Below, one piece after another: positions 7,740-16,882 of a stretch of DNA of 32,877 nucleotides. Below the pieces are notes generated by a model. It made no database searches. It had not been told where the DNA came from and saw nothing but the letters and a program-made list of their open reading frames with translations. How positions within the stretch are numbered: the stretch's first letter is position 1; each line of letters begins with the position of its first letter. A program made the translations under genes and the position numbers. Source of the DNA: Rhodothermales bacterium (lineage in GTDB: Bacteria > Bacteroidota > Rhodothermia > Rhodothermales > JABDKH01); assembly GCA_028284545.1 (NCBI GenBank), contig JANQRN010000162.1:1-32877 (forward strand), written 5' to 3'.

Positions 7740-8796
7740 CGTCCCTCGTTTCAAAGTGAGTTGGCTTCGACCAGACGGTCCCACCCATCCGCGTCCATGC
7801 GGCCGTCCACTGAACCATGTCGCCCAGCTGCACGCTCGGCGCGCCAAATCTGTCGACCATTAAAGAGGCGTTCGACAGTAGCGCGGTGGCCTGTTCACTA
7901 CCTACGAACGCAACTTCTTTCTCCAGCAGGTCGGCAAGTTCTGATGCTACGGCGCGTACGCCGTGAATACCCGGGCCAGTGACGTTTAGTCGGATCAAAT
8001 GTGACGCGTTGCCGCGTTGGCTAGACTGTAGGAGAGAGGCGCTTCGCAAGACGATATCGTTGGCGTCTCCTTGCCATATGCAGTTGAAGTAGCCGGTGCT
8101 GACGTCGATGGGCTGGTCTGCATTTATCCGCTGCGCGATGTCGTTCAAAACGCCGTAGCGCATGTCGATGGCATAGTTAAGACGCACCAGCACGACGCTG
8201 CAGTCGCCTGCAACGGCAAAGTGTTCGAAAACGCGTTCTCGTCCTACACACGAGGCAGCGTATTCACCAATCGGGTGAAGCGAGTCTGACTCCACGGACC
8301 CACCCGAGTCGGGCGTGGACATCGGATAGACGTTGCCGGTGGACAGGGCAACGATCTGCGCACCACGATATCGGCGGCAGACGAAGGTCGGAATGACAGC
8401 ATTCGTGGACCACGTGCGGTGTGGTGCGTCGCTCGTACCAAACTTCTGCCCGACGAGGTAATACACGAGCTCTGCATCGGGGAGGGCGTTGTACACTTCC
8501 GGATCAAGCAGGTCAGCCTGCGCGATCGTAACGCCGTGGGCCTCGAGTTTTGATCGAGCCTCGGCGTCTGAGAACCGGCTGACGGCTACGATCTCGACGC
8601 TGCGTCCTGCGGCCGCGACGGCCCTGGCCAGTCGGATGCACAACGTGGGGCCCATCTTGCCACCGGCGCCGAGAACGACTACGCGGCGGGGAAGCATAGC
8701 GACGAGCGACACCAGTTCTGCTGATGGCGCGGTCATGAAATCTATCAGATGCGGTTCGTCCTCGAACTCCCGCGGTTGGTGCGGCCGGCTAGTCAT
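7729..8796 (-). CDS. NAD-dependent epimerase/dehydratase-like protein with degenerate YxxxK
   Basis: This Rossmann-fold protein of the extended short-chain dehydrogenase type has 355 residues. The dinucleotide-binding loop is LGAGGKMG (about 42-49) after the beta strand RRVVV. The catalytic region has LSTGNVYP (151-158) and then EYAASC, where the usual YxxxK lysine is replaced by C183, with Y179 retained. Classical proton relay is therefore doubtful, and it may bind NAD(P) with altered chemistry. It is the first gene of a two-gene unit with the DapA-like lyase. An ATG at 8796 is used; in-frame ATGs at 8736 and 8697 would trim an unconserved-looking leader. It is divergent from the TIM-barrel isomerase gene, with 89 bases between them. 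Confidence 0.82.
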   Translation of the reverse strand: MTSRPHQPREFEDEPHLIDFMTAPSAELVSLVAMLPRRVVVLGAGGKMGPTLCIRLARAVAAAGRSVEIVAVSRFSDAEARSKLEAHGVTIAQADLLDPEVYNALPDAELVYYLVGQKFGTSDAPHRTWSTNAVIPTFVCRRYRGAQIVALSTGNVYPMSTPDSGGSVESDSLHPIGEYAASCVGRERVFEHFAVAGDCSVVLVRLNYAIDMRYGVLNDIAQRINADQPIDVSTGYFNCIWQGDANDIVLRSASLLQSSQRGNASHLIRLNVTGPGIHGVRAVASELADLLEKEVAFVGSEQATALLSNASLMVDRFGAPSVQLGDMVQWTAAWTRMGGTVWSKPTHFETRDGAY

Positions 8797-8885
8797 GCCA
8801 GCAATTTACAAACCTTGGCCCTACCGGTGGGATCCGGAGCGCGCGTACGTTCGTTCCCGAGCGACACCGCAACTACACCGAATAG

Positions 8886-9737
8886 ATGGCCCAGATCGTG
8901 TTGAACACGGTTGCGCTGGACCCGCTCCGCTGGTCTACACCCAAGCGCAATCATTTCTCGCTCGCCGAACTTATCGGTCCCATATCACTCGAGACTCGCT
9001 TTCGTGGACTTGAGATCTGGCAGTATCACCTCACGGATATTGCACTCAACGACGTCGAGGCATTGCAGCTCAGGCTTGCCGAGGCACAACTCACGGCGGA
9101 GGTCGTCGGCCTCTATCCCGTTTTGTGTGGTAGTCTAGCTACTGATTCTATGGCGGAGTGCAAGCGGCTGATCGACGTCGCCGCCGTACTCGGAGCCAAA
9201 TCAGTCAAGATCTTTGTTGGCGACCAACCATCTGCGGATATCAGTGACGGGGCCTGGGAGGAGTCGCTGCGTAACCTGGATGCCTTGATTCGCGCTGCCG
9301 ACTCCGCCGGAGTTGCGCTAAACGGCGAGAATCACCAGAACACGTTGTTTGACGACGTGCTCTCCTTGACTCACACGATGGCCGCCGTTGGGGAGGGCCG
9401 GATGGGAGTCTGCTTCCAGCCCTATGATTTCACCGATTCGCACCACACGCTTGAGGTGCTAAGAAAGCTCGCACCAGATGTGCGTCACGTTCATTTTCAG
9501 GGGCGCGCGCTGGACGGAGAGTTCTGTTTGCTTGAAGATGCCCCAATCGATTACCCCGCGTTTATGAGTGTCTTGAAGAACGCGCGGTTTGACGGTCCGA
9601 TGTCGATTGAGTTTGTGAAAGACTGCGTGGTGGCCTCGATCTCGGATTTCGATCTTGAGCTTGTCCTAGCGAACGCAGAGAAAGACCGACGCTTTCTGGA
9701 ACGGACTGCCGGCCAGGTCGGTCTTGAGATACGCTAG
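8886..9737 (+). CDS. Sugar phosphate isomerase/epimerase family protein (TIM barrel)
   Basis: This 283-residue protein of the xylose isomerase-like/AP endonuclease 2 superfamily typically isomerises or epimerises keto-sugars with a divalent metal. Likely metal or substrate residues by position are E43 (GLEIW), E148 (NGENH), H201 or H203 (RHVHFQGR) and E242 (SIEFVKD), the pattern of acidic and His residues at strand ends expected for the fold. There is no signal peptide, so it is cytoplasmic. It is read alone, divergent from the epimerase/DapA-like pair. Its stop overlaps the stop of the convergent symporter gene in a shared CTAG. The sugar is unknown; context suggests a product of polysaccharide or uronate breakdown. 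Confidence 0.82.
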   Translation: MAQIVLNTVALDPLRWSTPKRNHFSLAELIGPISLETRFRGLEIWQYHLTDIALNDVEALQLRLAEAQLTAEVVGLYPVLCGSLATDSMAECKRLIDVAAVLGAKSVKIFVGDQPSADISDGAWEESLRNLDALIRAADSAGVALNGENHQNTLFDDVLSLTHTMAAVGEGRMGVCFQPYDFTDSHHTLEVLRKLAPDVRHVHFQGRALDGEFCLLEDAPIDYPAFMSVLKNARFDGPMSIEFVKDCVVASISDFDLELVLANAEKDRRFLERTAGQVGLEIR

Positions 9738-11590
9738 TTGTCGCCTGCGCCGTTTGCACGCGTGAGTTGTTTGTTCGAGACGCGTATGAGTCCGATTCCG
9801 ATCAGTACAGCAAGGACACCGGCCAGAACGTTGAGATGCGTCCCGCTACCCGCTGCGGCCGGCACCGCGATGATGCACAGCACGCTGCCCAGTACGATCG
9901 AGAGAATCCCGGCGAGTTTGTAGGCGCGAAAGCCGCGCAGATCGATGGCCTCGCCTGGCACGCGCAGTGCCGGTGTTTTCAGGTCAGTATCGAACGCGCG
10001 CAAAGACTCGCGATGACGCGTAGACTTCGGGAACCATAGCATCGAACCGAAGAACGCAACGGAAGCGCCTACCACGCCGACGAGCGTGTTCAGTTCATAG
10101 CGGGTCATTTCCAATCCGAGCACCGTCACGCGGATGTCCTGAAAGAGATCTCCGAACGTTGATGCCGGCAGTCCCAGCGACCTGTTTGCGACGATCGCGC
10201 CAACGATGACGCACATCACACCGAACCCGAAAGCGACCATTCCGCTCCACCACGGCGTCTTTCGAAACACGAGACCAAGGAAGATCGGAATGAACATGGG
10301 CGGGCTGTATAGCGAGTTCGCCCGCAGGTACGTATCGAAGGCACCGCCAAACCGATCCATATTGAACGCAATCCAGACAGCGATCACGCCCATGATTGCG
10401 ACGCTGAGGCGGCCGACGATCAGCTGACTCCGGTCAGAGGGATCCCTGCGCGAGATCCTGTTTCGCAGCGGAACGTAGATGTCCTTCGTGACGACGGCAG
10501 CCATCCAGTTGATGGCGGAATCGGCTGAACTCATGGTGGCCGCGAATATGGCCGCGACCATGATGCCAAGCATGCCGTGCGGAAGCGTCGTAAGCGCAAG
10601 CGTCACGAACGAAGCTTCTGTGGGGTCGGTGAGAGTTGGCCACAGGGAGGCGATATCAGGAAACATCACCTTCGACGCGAGAATTGGTGCAACCCACAGG
10701 AACGGCATCAGCAGTGACAGGCCGGCGCACCAGAGTGCCATCTTCTTCGTGTCGCGCTCGTCAGGAACGCAATAGTACCGTTGGGCGATGTGGAAGTTGA
10801 CGTTGTAGCCCAGTACGATATTGACGAAGTAGACGACCCAGAATAACGGCGGTTGGCTCTTCAGCCCGAAGCCAAGGTAATCTGGTGGCGCTTCCCTCAC
10901 CAGTGTACTTATTCCGTTGAGGAAGTTGCCGCCGCCGAGTTTCACGTATGCGACGGGCAACAGTATGACCGTGATCAGAATGAGGATTATGAACTGTAGT
11001 GCATCGGTCACCATGACTGCCCACAACCCGCCGAGCAGCGTGTAGAAGATCAACACGACGCCCGTAATGAGCATCGTGAACTGCAGTCCCGACATCGTGC
11101 CGAAGCCCAGGTCGAAAACGCGTTCATTGAAACCGAGGGCCGTGCTCACGAAGATGCACAACGTATAGATCATAATGCCCAGGATGAGCACGTTGGGCAC
11201 CAACGCCAGAAGCGAGTAGAAGTACGTCGTTGCTGGTGAGTAGCGGCGTTCAAGGTACTCCATCGGAGTATCGATGCGCGTTCGCTTCCATAGCGGACCG
11301 TAAATGAAGTACCCGAAGAGGTAGGCAGGGCCTGCCAACGAAAACAGGATTAGGGCGGCCCCCCCGTTCTTGTACGTGAAGCCCGCCGCGCCGACAAACA
11401 TGAAAGCGGAGAAACCGGAAACGAAGAGCGAGACCATGGAGAGGACCCACGGGATTCTTCCACCACCCTTGAAGTAGTCGCTGGTCTGCTCGTTGAAGCG
11501 CGCGACGTAGACACCTACGCCGGCGATCGCCAGCATGTAGCCAGCCACGATCAGGTAGTCAAAAGCGTTGAGAAACTTCAGGTCTGGCAT
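9734..11590 (-). CDS. Sodium:solute symporter (SSS family)
   Basis: This 618-residue inner-membrane carrier of the SSS/SGLT family has about 14 hydrophobic segments. The N-terminal region has DYLIVAGYML, then DYFKGGGRIPW and SMVSLFVSGFSAFMFVGAAG, typical of the first helices and sodium site; FAATMSSADSAINW is the characteristic helix 8 motif. It would import a sugar or sugar acid with sodium. A TTG in frame at 11632 is possible, but the ATG at 11590 (MPDLKFLNAF) gives the usual short N-terminus before helix 1. It is divergent from the heparinase-like lyase gene and convergent with the isomerase gene, so it probably imports what the lyase releases. The substrate is inferred only from context. 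Confidence 0.92.
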   Translation of the reverse strand: MPDLKFLNAFDYLIVAGYMLAIAGVGVYVARFNEQTSDYFKGGGRIPWVLSMVSLFVSGFSAFMFVGAAGFTYKNGGAALILFSLAGPAYLFGYFIYGPLWKRTRIDTPMEYLERRYSPATTYFYSLLALVPNVLILGIMIYTLCIFVSTALGFNERVFDLGFGTMSGLQFTMLITGVVLIFYTLLGGLWAVMVTDALQFIILILITVILLPVAYVKLGGGNFLNGISTLVREAPPDYLGFGLKSQPPLFWVVYFVNIVLGYNVNFHIAQRYYCVPDERDTKKMALWCAGLSLLMPFLWVAPILASKVMFPDIASLWPTLTDPTEASFVTLALTTLPHGMLGIMVAAIFAATMSSADSAINWMAAVVTKDIYVPLRNRISRRDPSDRSQLIVGRLSVAIMGVIAVWIAFNMDRFGGAFDTYLRANSLYSPPMFIPIFLGLVFRKTPWWSGMVAFGFGVMCVIVGAIVANRSLGLPASTFGDLFQDIRVTVLGLEMTRYELNTLVGVVGASVAFFGSMLWFPKSTRHRESLRAFDTDLKTPALRVPGEAIDLRGFRAYKLAGILSIVLGSVLCIIAVPAAAGSGTHLNVLAGVLAVLIGIGLIRVSNKQLTRANGAGDN

Positions 11591-11727
11591 CGCGGGCGCT
11601 GCGGTTCGGCTCGGCCGAAGATAGGCCGCCAACCGATAAGTTCGCGAGGCGGTTCAAGATGTGGGTCAGCTGTGGCGCAAATCCACGCGACGTTGTACCC
11701 TCTGCAAACGATCCAGCCAAAACGGTC

Positions 11728-13866
11728 ATGAAGTCACGCCGAGATTTCCTTCGTCAGCTTGCCGCCTCGGGCGCCTTTTCCTTCACAGTTCCGCATGCGC
11801 TAAGTAGCCCCTGGCTAGGGGGGGCGCTGCAGCGCTCACCAGCAGCCGGCACGATGATCGGCGGGTTGTTTTTCGGAGGTGAAGACACCGACAGGCTACG
11901 CTCGTTGTACGCGAGCGAGACGTTCGCTGAACTGAGGGAGCGCATCTCGAACGTGGACCGAGCAGCTGAGCGTAGCTTCCTGGCGGATGACGTTCGGTAC
12001 AACGACCAGTTGTTCCATCTGCCGCGTGTCTCGCGAACGGCTGAGGAGATGGCGTTTCACTACCTGATGACGGGCGACGAAGACGCGGCCGAGCTCGCGG
12101 CATCGTGCATGGAAGCGATGTCAAAATTTGATCGGTGGGACTACTTCCTTGAAGGTGGAGACCGCGTCTTTGGACTGCAGCGCGCGCCTCAGGCGAGCGT
12201 ATCCACCAGCCTGTGCTGGGACTGGCTCGAGGGTTACGCCGACGCTGATACCCGCCGTCAATGGCTGCAGTTGATGGGCGACAGGGGCTGTGAACCGAGC
12301 TGGCTCGGACTCTATGGCATGCGCTACCCCGATCGGGTCGAAGGCTGGTCCATAGACGAAACAAGTTCCTTCTTTGAGCACCGGCCAGACGAGAGAATTG
12401 ACTTGTCCAACTGGCCGCACATCCTTGATCGGACAAACTTGAAGGCGGTTCCGGCCTCCGCCCTCGCGGTAAGTGCCGTCGCCTACGCGCGCGAATTCGG
12501 CGAAGACGAGCGCGTCGAGAAGTGGATTGAGCAGGCAATCTTCAGCCTGCGAACGTTCAGGGACTTGTTCGCTACCGACGGCTCCTACGATGAGGGCGTG
12601 TCGTACGCCAACTACACAACGTCGCACATCGCTCAGGCAACCGTCGTGCTCGAGCGGTACAACGGCGTCAGTCTCTTCGACGAGATCAACTGGGCCGGAT
12701 ACATAGACTACCTGTGTGGGATGTCAATGGCGACAGCCATTGATCCAGCGGGCATCGTAAACTTTGGCGACGCGGGCGGTGGCGCCACGGCAGCGGTTCC
12801 GTACTGGATTGCCGGACGCGCTGGTGACGAGCGTGCTCGCTGGTTTGGTGATGCAATGTCCCGCGAGAAAGACATGTGGTCGTTGCTGTGGCATCCAGGC
12901 GACGTAAAGCCCGAGCGACCTGAGCAAGCGCTCACGCTCTGGCACTCCTCGCTGGATTGGATGGTTGCGCGTACCGGACACCGCCCCGGCGATCTTGTCG
13001 TCGCAATGCGGAGCGGGGGGCCGGCCAATCACGAGCATGCGGACCGAAACAGCATTATCGTGAAGTGGGGAGGAGAGATCCTCATTGCCGACCCGTATCG
13101 ACCGCCCTACGCCTTTGCTGATCCGTCGTGGATGATGCGCACCACCGCAGGGCACTCATCAGTGTTAGTTGACGGCGAAGGGCACCAGTATCATGACGGC
13201 AGTGAGGGTACCAATCCCTCCGACGCAGTCGCCCATATCATCAGAAGTGGAGAGCGCGACGGTTTTGTGTTCTGGACCAGCGACGCAACGCCCGCTTACC
13301 AATTGGTGAATCCAGACGTCAAGTCGATTACGCGATCAGTCTATGTTTTTGGTGACTCCGAGATCGTGCTGATCCTGGACAAGCTTCGGAAACGCCAGAC
13401 CCCTTCCGTGATCGAGGCGCGCTTCTTTGGTGACAATCGGGAGGGCTTCCCGAGGCACTTGAATACGTTGAGCGGAGGCGACAAGCAGGCCCCGGCTCCC
13501 AGCGGGGGATGCAAGATCTCTGTTGCAGACGGCAGCCGGGCCGCGATGATCATCGAGCGGCCACTTGCGTCAGCCGCCATCACGTCCGTTTCGCCGAGTG
13601 GCGTGAAGGCTGAGGCTGCGCGGTTGCCAATTCCCGAGGAGACGGCAGCGCTGCATCCTTTCGGGGCGATGCGGACCGTCGACCCCTCACTCGCTCCCAT
13701 GCTGCTGACCGTCGTTGCTCCGTATCAGGTGGGTCCGCCTCCTGTTGATATCCGGGAAAACGAGGATGGTACCTTCGATCTCGACGTTCGGACCGACGTG
13801 GGCCGTGTCGTCTGCCGGATTCGGGACGTGGGCGCGATTCCTGACGTCATGGTCGAGTCGGCCTGA
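11728..13866 (+). CDS. Tat-exported heparinase II/III-like polysaccharide lyase
   Basis: This 712-residue protein starts with the twin-arginine motif SRRDFLRQ and a hydrophobic stretch ending near HALS, so it should be exported folded. An alpha/alpha-toroid domain (about 45-390) contains DGSYDEGVSYANY (284-296), the loop carrying the catalytic-type Tyr in heparinase II/alginate-lyase-like enzymes. A beta-sandwich domain (about 410-700) begins with the signature NHEHADRNS (434-442), with H435 and H437, and continues into ADPYRPPY. Such enzymes cleave uronate-containing polysaccharides by beta-elimination. The ATG at 11728 is chosen because the Tat motif follows directly; 23 more in-frame codons upstream lack a plausible start context. 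It is divergent from the symporter gene. The PL family number and the polymer are not determined. Confidence 0.85.
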   Translation: MKSRRDFLRQLAASGAFSFTVPHALSSPWLGGALQRSPAAGTMIGGLFFGGEDTDRLRSLYASETFAELRERISNVDRAAERSFLADDVRYNDQLFHLPRVSRTAEEMAFHYLMTGDEDAAELAASCMEAMSKFDRWDYFLEGGDRVFGLQRAPQASVSTSLCWDWLEGYADADTRRQWLQLMGDRGCEPSWLGLYGMRYPDRVEGWSIDETSSFFEHRPDERIDLSNWPHILDRTNLKAVPASALAVSAVAYAREFGEDERVEKWIEQAIFSLRTFRDLFATDGSYDEGVSYANYTTSHIAQATVVLERYNGVSLFDEINWAGYIDYLCGMSMATAIDPAGIVNFGDAGGGATAAVPYWIAGRAGDERARWFGDAMSREKDMWSLLWHPGDVKPERPEQALTLWHSSLDWMVARTGHRPGDLVVAMRSGGPANHEHADRNSIIVKWGGEILIADPYRPPYAFADPSWMMRTTAGHSSVLVDGEGHQYHDGSEGTNPSDAVAHIIRSGERDGFVFWTSDATPAYQLVNPDVKSITRSVYVFGDSEIVLILDKLRKRQTPSVIEARFFGDNREGFPRHLNTLSGGDKQAPAPSGGCKISVADGSRAAMIIERPLASAAITSVSPSGVKAEAARLPIPEETAALHPFGAMRTVDPSLAPMLLTVVAPYQVGPPPVDIRENEDGTFDLDVRTDVGRVVCRIRDVGAIPDVMVESA

Positions 13867-13968
13867 TGAACGAGCGCCGAGTGGAAAAGTTGGCCTTGGC
13901 TAAATTGTGAAGTCGGAGTAACTTCTCCCCATTACCACGCCAAACAGCTTCTCGAAAGGCCTTGCCCC

Positions 13969-14928
13969 ATGACGGTTTCAAAGTCGCAACCAAAGCCACA
14001 TGTCGAGGTCTTCGTGGCCTTGCTTGTTGCTGTAATTCTCGGCGGTTGTAGGCCGGGCGCGAACCCTCAATCTGCTGATGGGCGGGTCGCCGTCGTAGCT
14101 ACCACCAATCTGGTCGGAGACGCCGTATCGATAGTTGGCGGCGAGCATGTGAACGTCACGGCCCTGATGGGACCGGGTGTGGATCCGCACCTTTACAAAG
14201 CGAAGGAGGGTGATGTGACGCGCATGAGCCGCGCGGACGTCATTTTCTATGGCGGGCTTCACCTGGAAGGGAAGATGGTCGAGCTGTTTGAGCAGATGCG
14301 CGAACGCGGCCGAGAGACGATTGCCGTTAGCGACGGCGTACCGCGGGAGCAGCTAATTGAGCCGGAGTCATTTGGCGGCAATTATGACCCACATGTTTGG
14401 TTCGACGTGGCGCTATGGAAACAGGTTGTGCATTTTCTCGGCGAGGAGCTGGCTCGAATCGACGAGGAGCATGCCGACGAGTACCGGATGCGCGCTGAAG
14501 ACTACACGGTTCAGCTTGACTCACTGGACGCGTGGATGAAGGAAACGCTCTCGGGTGTCCCGGCGACAGCGCGCGTGCTAATCACTTCGCATGACGCCTT
14601 CGGATACTTTGGCCGTGCCTACGGCCTGGAGGTCCGCGGGCTTCAGGGAATCAGTACCGTGTCTGAAGCCGGCACGGCAGATGTCCAGCAGCTTGCGGAG
14701 ATGGTTGCCGAGCGAAGGATTCCCGCGCTGTTTGTTGAGTCGTCTGTGTCCCCACGGGGTATAGAGGCGGTGCGCGCGGCGGTTCGTTCTCGCGGCTTTG
14801 AGGTTGAGATCGGCGGTAGCCTCTTTTCGGATGCACTTGGTGACACCGACACCCCCGAAGGCACCTATCTCGGGATGGTCCGGCACAACGTTCGTACTAT
14901 TGCGAACGGTCTGACGGCCGGGGACTAG
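13969..14928 (+). CDS. troA: Zn/Mn-binding lipoprotein of a TroABCD-type ABC importer
   Basis: This 319-residue cluster A-I (ZnuA/TroA/PsaA) solute-binding protein has the lipobox LGGC with C27 as lipid anchor. Metal ligands by family alignment are H74 (VDPHLYK), H142 (YDPHVWF), H208 (TSHDAFGYF) and D288 (LFSDALG). The third ligand being His with TSHDAFGYFGRAYG is the TroA-like arrangement, whereas Mn-specific PsaA-type proteins have Glu. There is no long His-rich loop as in many ZnuA proteins. It captures Zn or Mn in the periplasm and delivers it to the two downstream permeases. It is the first gene of a four-gene operon, 30 bases before the ATPase gene. The symbol follows closest resemblance; metal specificity is not provable from sequence. 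Confidence 0.92.
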   Translation: MTVSKSQPKPHVEVFVALLVAVILGGCRPGANPQSADGRVAVVATTNLVGDAVSIVGGEHVNVTALMGPGVDPHLYKAKEGDVTRMSRADVIFYGGLHLEGKMVELFEQMRERGRETIAVSDGVPREQLIEPESFGGNYDPHVWFDVALWKQVVHFLGEELARIDEEHADEYRMRAEDYTVQLDSLDAWMKETLSGVPATARVLITSHDAFGYFGRAYGLEVRGLQGISTVSEAGTADVQQLAEMVAERRIPALFVESSVSPRGIEAVRAAVRSRGFEVEIGGSLFSDALGDTDTPEGTYLGMVRHNVRTIANGLTAGD

Positions 14929-14958
14929 CCCGCCCGCATTCATCAAATCGGCAGACCC

Positions 14959-15726
14959 ATGTCTGATGCCGGATTCGCAGTTGACGTTCGCGACGTTACC
15001 GTCGCCTACCGCGAGAAACCAGTACTCTGGGACATCGATCTCGAGGTTGCGCCTGGGGTCCTGATGGCGGTTGTCGGTCCGAACGGTGCTGGCAAAACGA
15101 CCCTGATCAAAGCGATTCTGGGTTTGATAAAGCCGGCAGCGGGCGAGGTGCTGATCCACGGCCGGCCGTATTCCCAACAGCGGCACCGTGTCGCGTACGT
15201 TCCGCAGCGAGGCAGCGTCGATTGGGATTTCCCGACAAATGTCCTCGATGTCGTGACCATGGGCCTTTACGGTAAGCTGGGCTGGGTGCGGCGCCCGACG
15301 AAACAGCACAAGGCGGTGGCGCTTGAAGCACTGCGCAAGGTGAATATGGAGGCATTCGCGAGCCGCCAGATCTCCCAGCTATCGGGTGGACAACAGCAGC
15401 GCGTGTTTCTAGCGCGAGCGCTTGTGCAGGAGGCCGACGTCTACTTCATGGACGAACCGTTCCAGGGCGTTGACGCGGTCACTGAACGGTCCATTATTGA
15501 ACTGCTTAGAGCCCTCCGGGCCGAAGGTAAGACCGTGGTCGTGGTCCATCATGATTTGCAAACCGTCCCCGAATACTTCGACTCTGTTCTACTTCTCAAT
15601 GTGCGTCGAATTGCGAGCGGCCCCGTCGAAGACGTCTTCACCGAAGAGAACCTTCGCGTGACTTACGGCGGTCGGGTCGGATTTGTGAAGTTCGTGAGGC
15701 AGCAGTCAGGTGTTGACAATGCTTGA
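14959..15726 (+). CDS. troB: Metal ABC transporter ATPase (TroB-type)
   Basis: This 255-residue cytoplasmic ABC ATPase powers the metal importer. Walker A is GPNGAGKTT (40-48), the Q-loop is [12 protein letters not shown] (81-92, with the VDWDFP sequence common in Mn/Zn importers), the signature is LSGGQ (141-145), Walker B is VYFMDEP (161-167), and the switch histidine is in VHHDL (H197 or H198). The length is normal for the family. The coding end overlaps the start of the first permease gene by 8 bases, supporting translational coupling. Confidence 0.95.
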   Translation: MSDAGFAVDVRDVTVAYREKPVLWDIDLEVAPGVLMAVVGPNGAGKTTLIKAILGLIKPAAGEVLIHGRPYSQQRHRVAYVPQRGSVDWDFPTNVLDVVTMGLYGKLGWVRRPTKQHKAVALEALRKVNMEAFASRQISQLSGGQQQRVFLARALVQEADVYFMDEPFQGVDAVTERSIIELLRALRAEGKTVVVVHHDLQTVPEYFDSVLLLNVRRIASGPVEDVFTEENLRVTYGGRVGFVKFVRQQSGVDNA

Positions 15727-16882
15727 GCTGCTGTTCACCGACTACACGATCCGCACAGTCGCCCTGGGCGCCGCAATTCTCGGTTGCGTTAGCGGAGCGC
15801 TCGGTACTTTCGCCGTGCTCAGAGAGCAGAGCCTGCTTGGCGATGCTGTCTCTCATGCAGCGCTGCCCGGCATCGTGCTCGCCTACATGTTGACAAGCTC
15901 GAAGGCTTCGATTGTACTGATGCTGGGGGCGGGTGTCTTTGGCGCGCTTGCAACAGGCCTGGTGCTGTCAGTCACTTCGCAAACCCGCATCAAGTTCGAT
16001 ACCGCACTGGGAATTGCGCTGTCGGTTTTCTTCGGGTTTGGCCTGGTGCTCCTCACCTTCATGCAGAAGCGACCCGACGCCAACCAGGCTGGTCTTGAGA
16101 CGTTCCTGTTTGGTCAGGCTGCGGCGCTTGTGTCTTCCGACGTGATTACGATGGCCGTGATTGGTCTCTGTGCGATGATCGTGACCGCGTTCTTCTGGAA
16201 GGAGTTCAAGATCGCATCGTTCGACCCCGATTTTGGTAAGACACTCGGGCTCCGTATGAACTTCGTTCAGGGTGTGCTCATGGTCCTGTTCGTACTTGCC
16301 ATCGTCATTGGGCTGGAAGCCGTTGGCGTCGTGCTTATGAGCGCACTTCTCATCGGGCCCGCCGCAGCGGCAAGGCAGTGGACCGACCGACTCAGCCTCA
16401 TGTTCGTCCTCGCGGCGATTATTGGTGCCGCCAGCGGTGTAACCGGCGCGCTCATCAGTTCGACAGGTTCGGCGCTGCCAACCGGCCCCATAATCGTTCT
16501 CTGTGCGGGCGTGTTCGTGGCGATTTCGCTTCTGTTTGCGCCCCGTCGCGGACTGACATGGAGGTGGTTGAGAGAATGGCGTAACGGCCACAGACTGCGG
16601 ATGGAAGCCGTGTTGCTCGACCTCTACGCACTGGCGTCGCAGCACGAACGACCCGACTATCCGCACGAGGCGGCGGTGCTCGACTTGATGGCGCATCCGA
16701 TTACGGGCTCAGCTCGGTCGCTGACCGCGCTCGAGGACCGCGGGCTTGTAGCGCGCGTCGGAGAGACGCAGTGGTCGCTAACACAAGCCGGCGTTGCCCG
16801 GGTAGACGCTATCGTCGCTGACCGGTTCGAAGGCGGAGCGATGCACGGAGGGAAGTCCGTTGCCATACGTCATGACACCTGA
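15719..16882 (+). CDS. troC: Metal ABC transporter permease with C-terminal winged-helix-like domain (TroC-type)
   Basis: This 387-residue inner-membrane permease of the ABC-3 family has about eight hydrophobic segments up to residue 280, including [16 protein letters not shown] (41-56) and [16 protein letters not shown] (203-218), both typical of the family. After APRRGLTWR a cytoplasmic tail of about 100 residues continues, with the pattern [22 protein letters not shown] and [15 protein letters not shown]: helix, recognition-like helix, wing, terminal helix. This resembles the winged helix of DtxR/MntR repressors but lacks their dimerisation/metal domain. The ATG at 15719 overlaps the ATPase stop; a GTG at 15710 is an alternative start. 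Ordinary family members end near 280-300 residues, so the tail is an addition. Confidence 0.9.
   Translation: MLELLFTDYTIRTVALGAAILGCVSGALGTFAVLREQSLLGDAVSHAALPGIVLAYMLTSSKASIVLMLGAGVFGALATGLVLSVTSQTRIKFDTALGIALSVFFGFGLVLLTFMQKRPDANQAGLETFLFGQAAALVSSDVITMAVIGLCAMIVTAFFWKEFKIASFDPDFGKTLGLRMNFVQGVLMVLFVLAIVIGLEAVGVVLMSALLIGPAAAARQWTDRLSLMFVLAAIIGAASGVTGALISSTGSALPTGPIIVLCAGVFVAISLLFAPRRGLTWRWLREWRNGHRLRMEAVLLDLYALASQHERPDYPHEAAVLDLMAHPITGSARSLTALEDRGLVARVGETQWSLTQAGVARVDAIVADRFEGGAMHGGKSVAIRHDT
16847..16852 (+). promoter_or_regulatory. Ribosome-binding site deciding a TTG start
   Basis: GGAGGG lies eight bases or so before a TTG at 16860, inside the end of the first permease gene. The nearest ATG in the same frame, at 16872, is too far from this site. 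The spacing therefore favours the TTG as start of the second permease. Confidence 0.6.

Noticed and set aside
13909-13925. Small inverted repeat GAAGT...ACTTC upstream of troA as a metal-repressor operator
   Set aside because: Arms of 5 bp with a 7-base spacer occur often by chance, and it does not match a known MntR/Zur/TroR box I could confirm.
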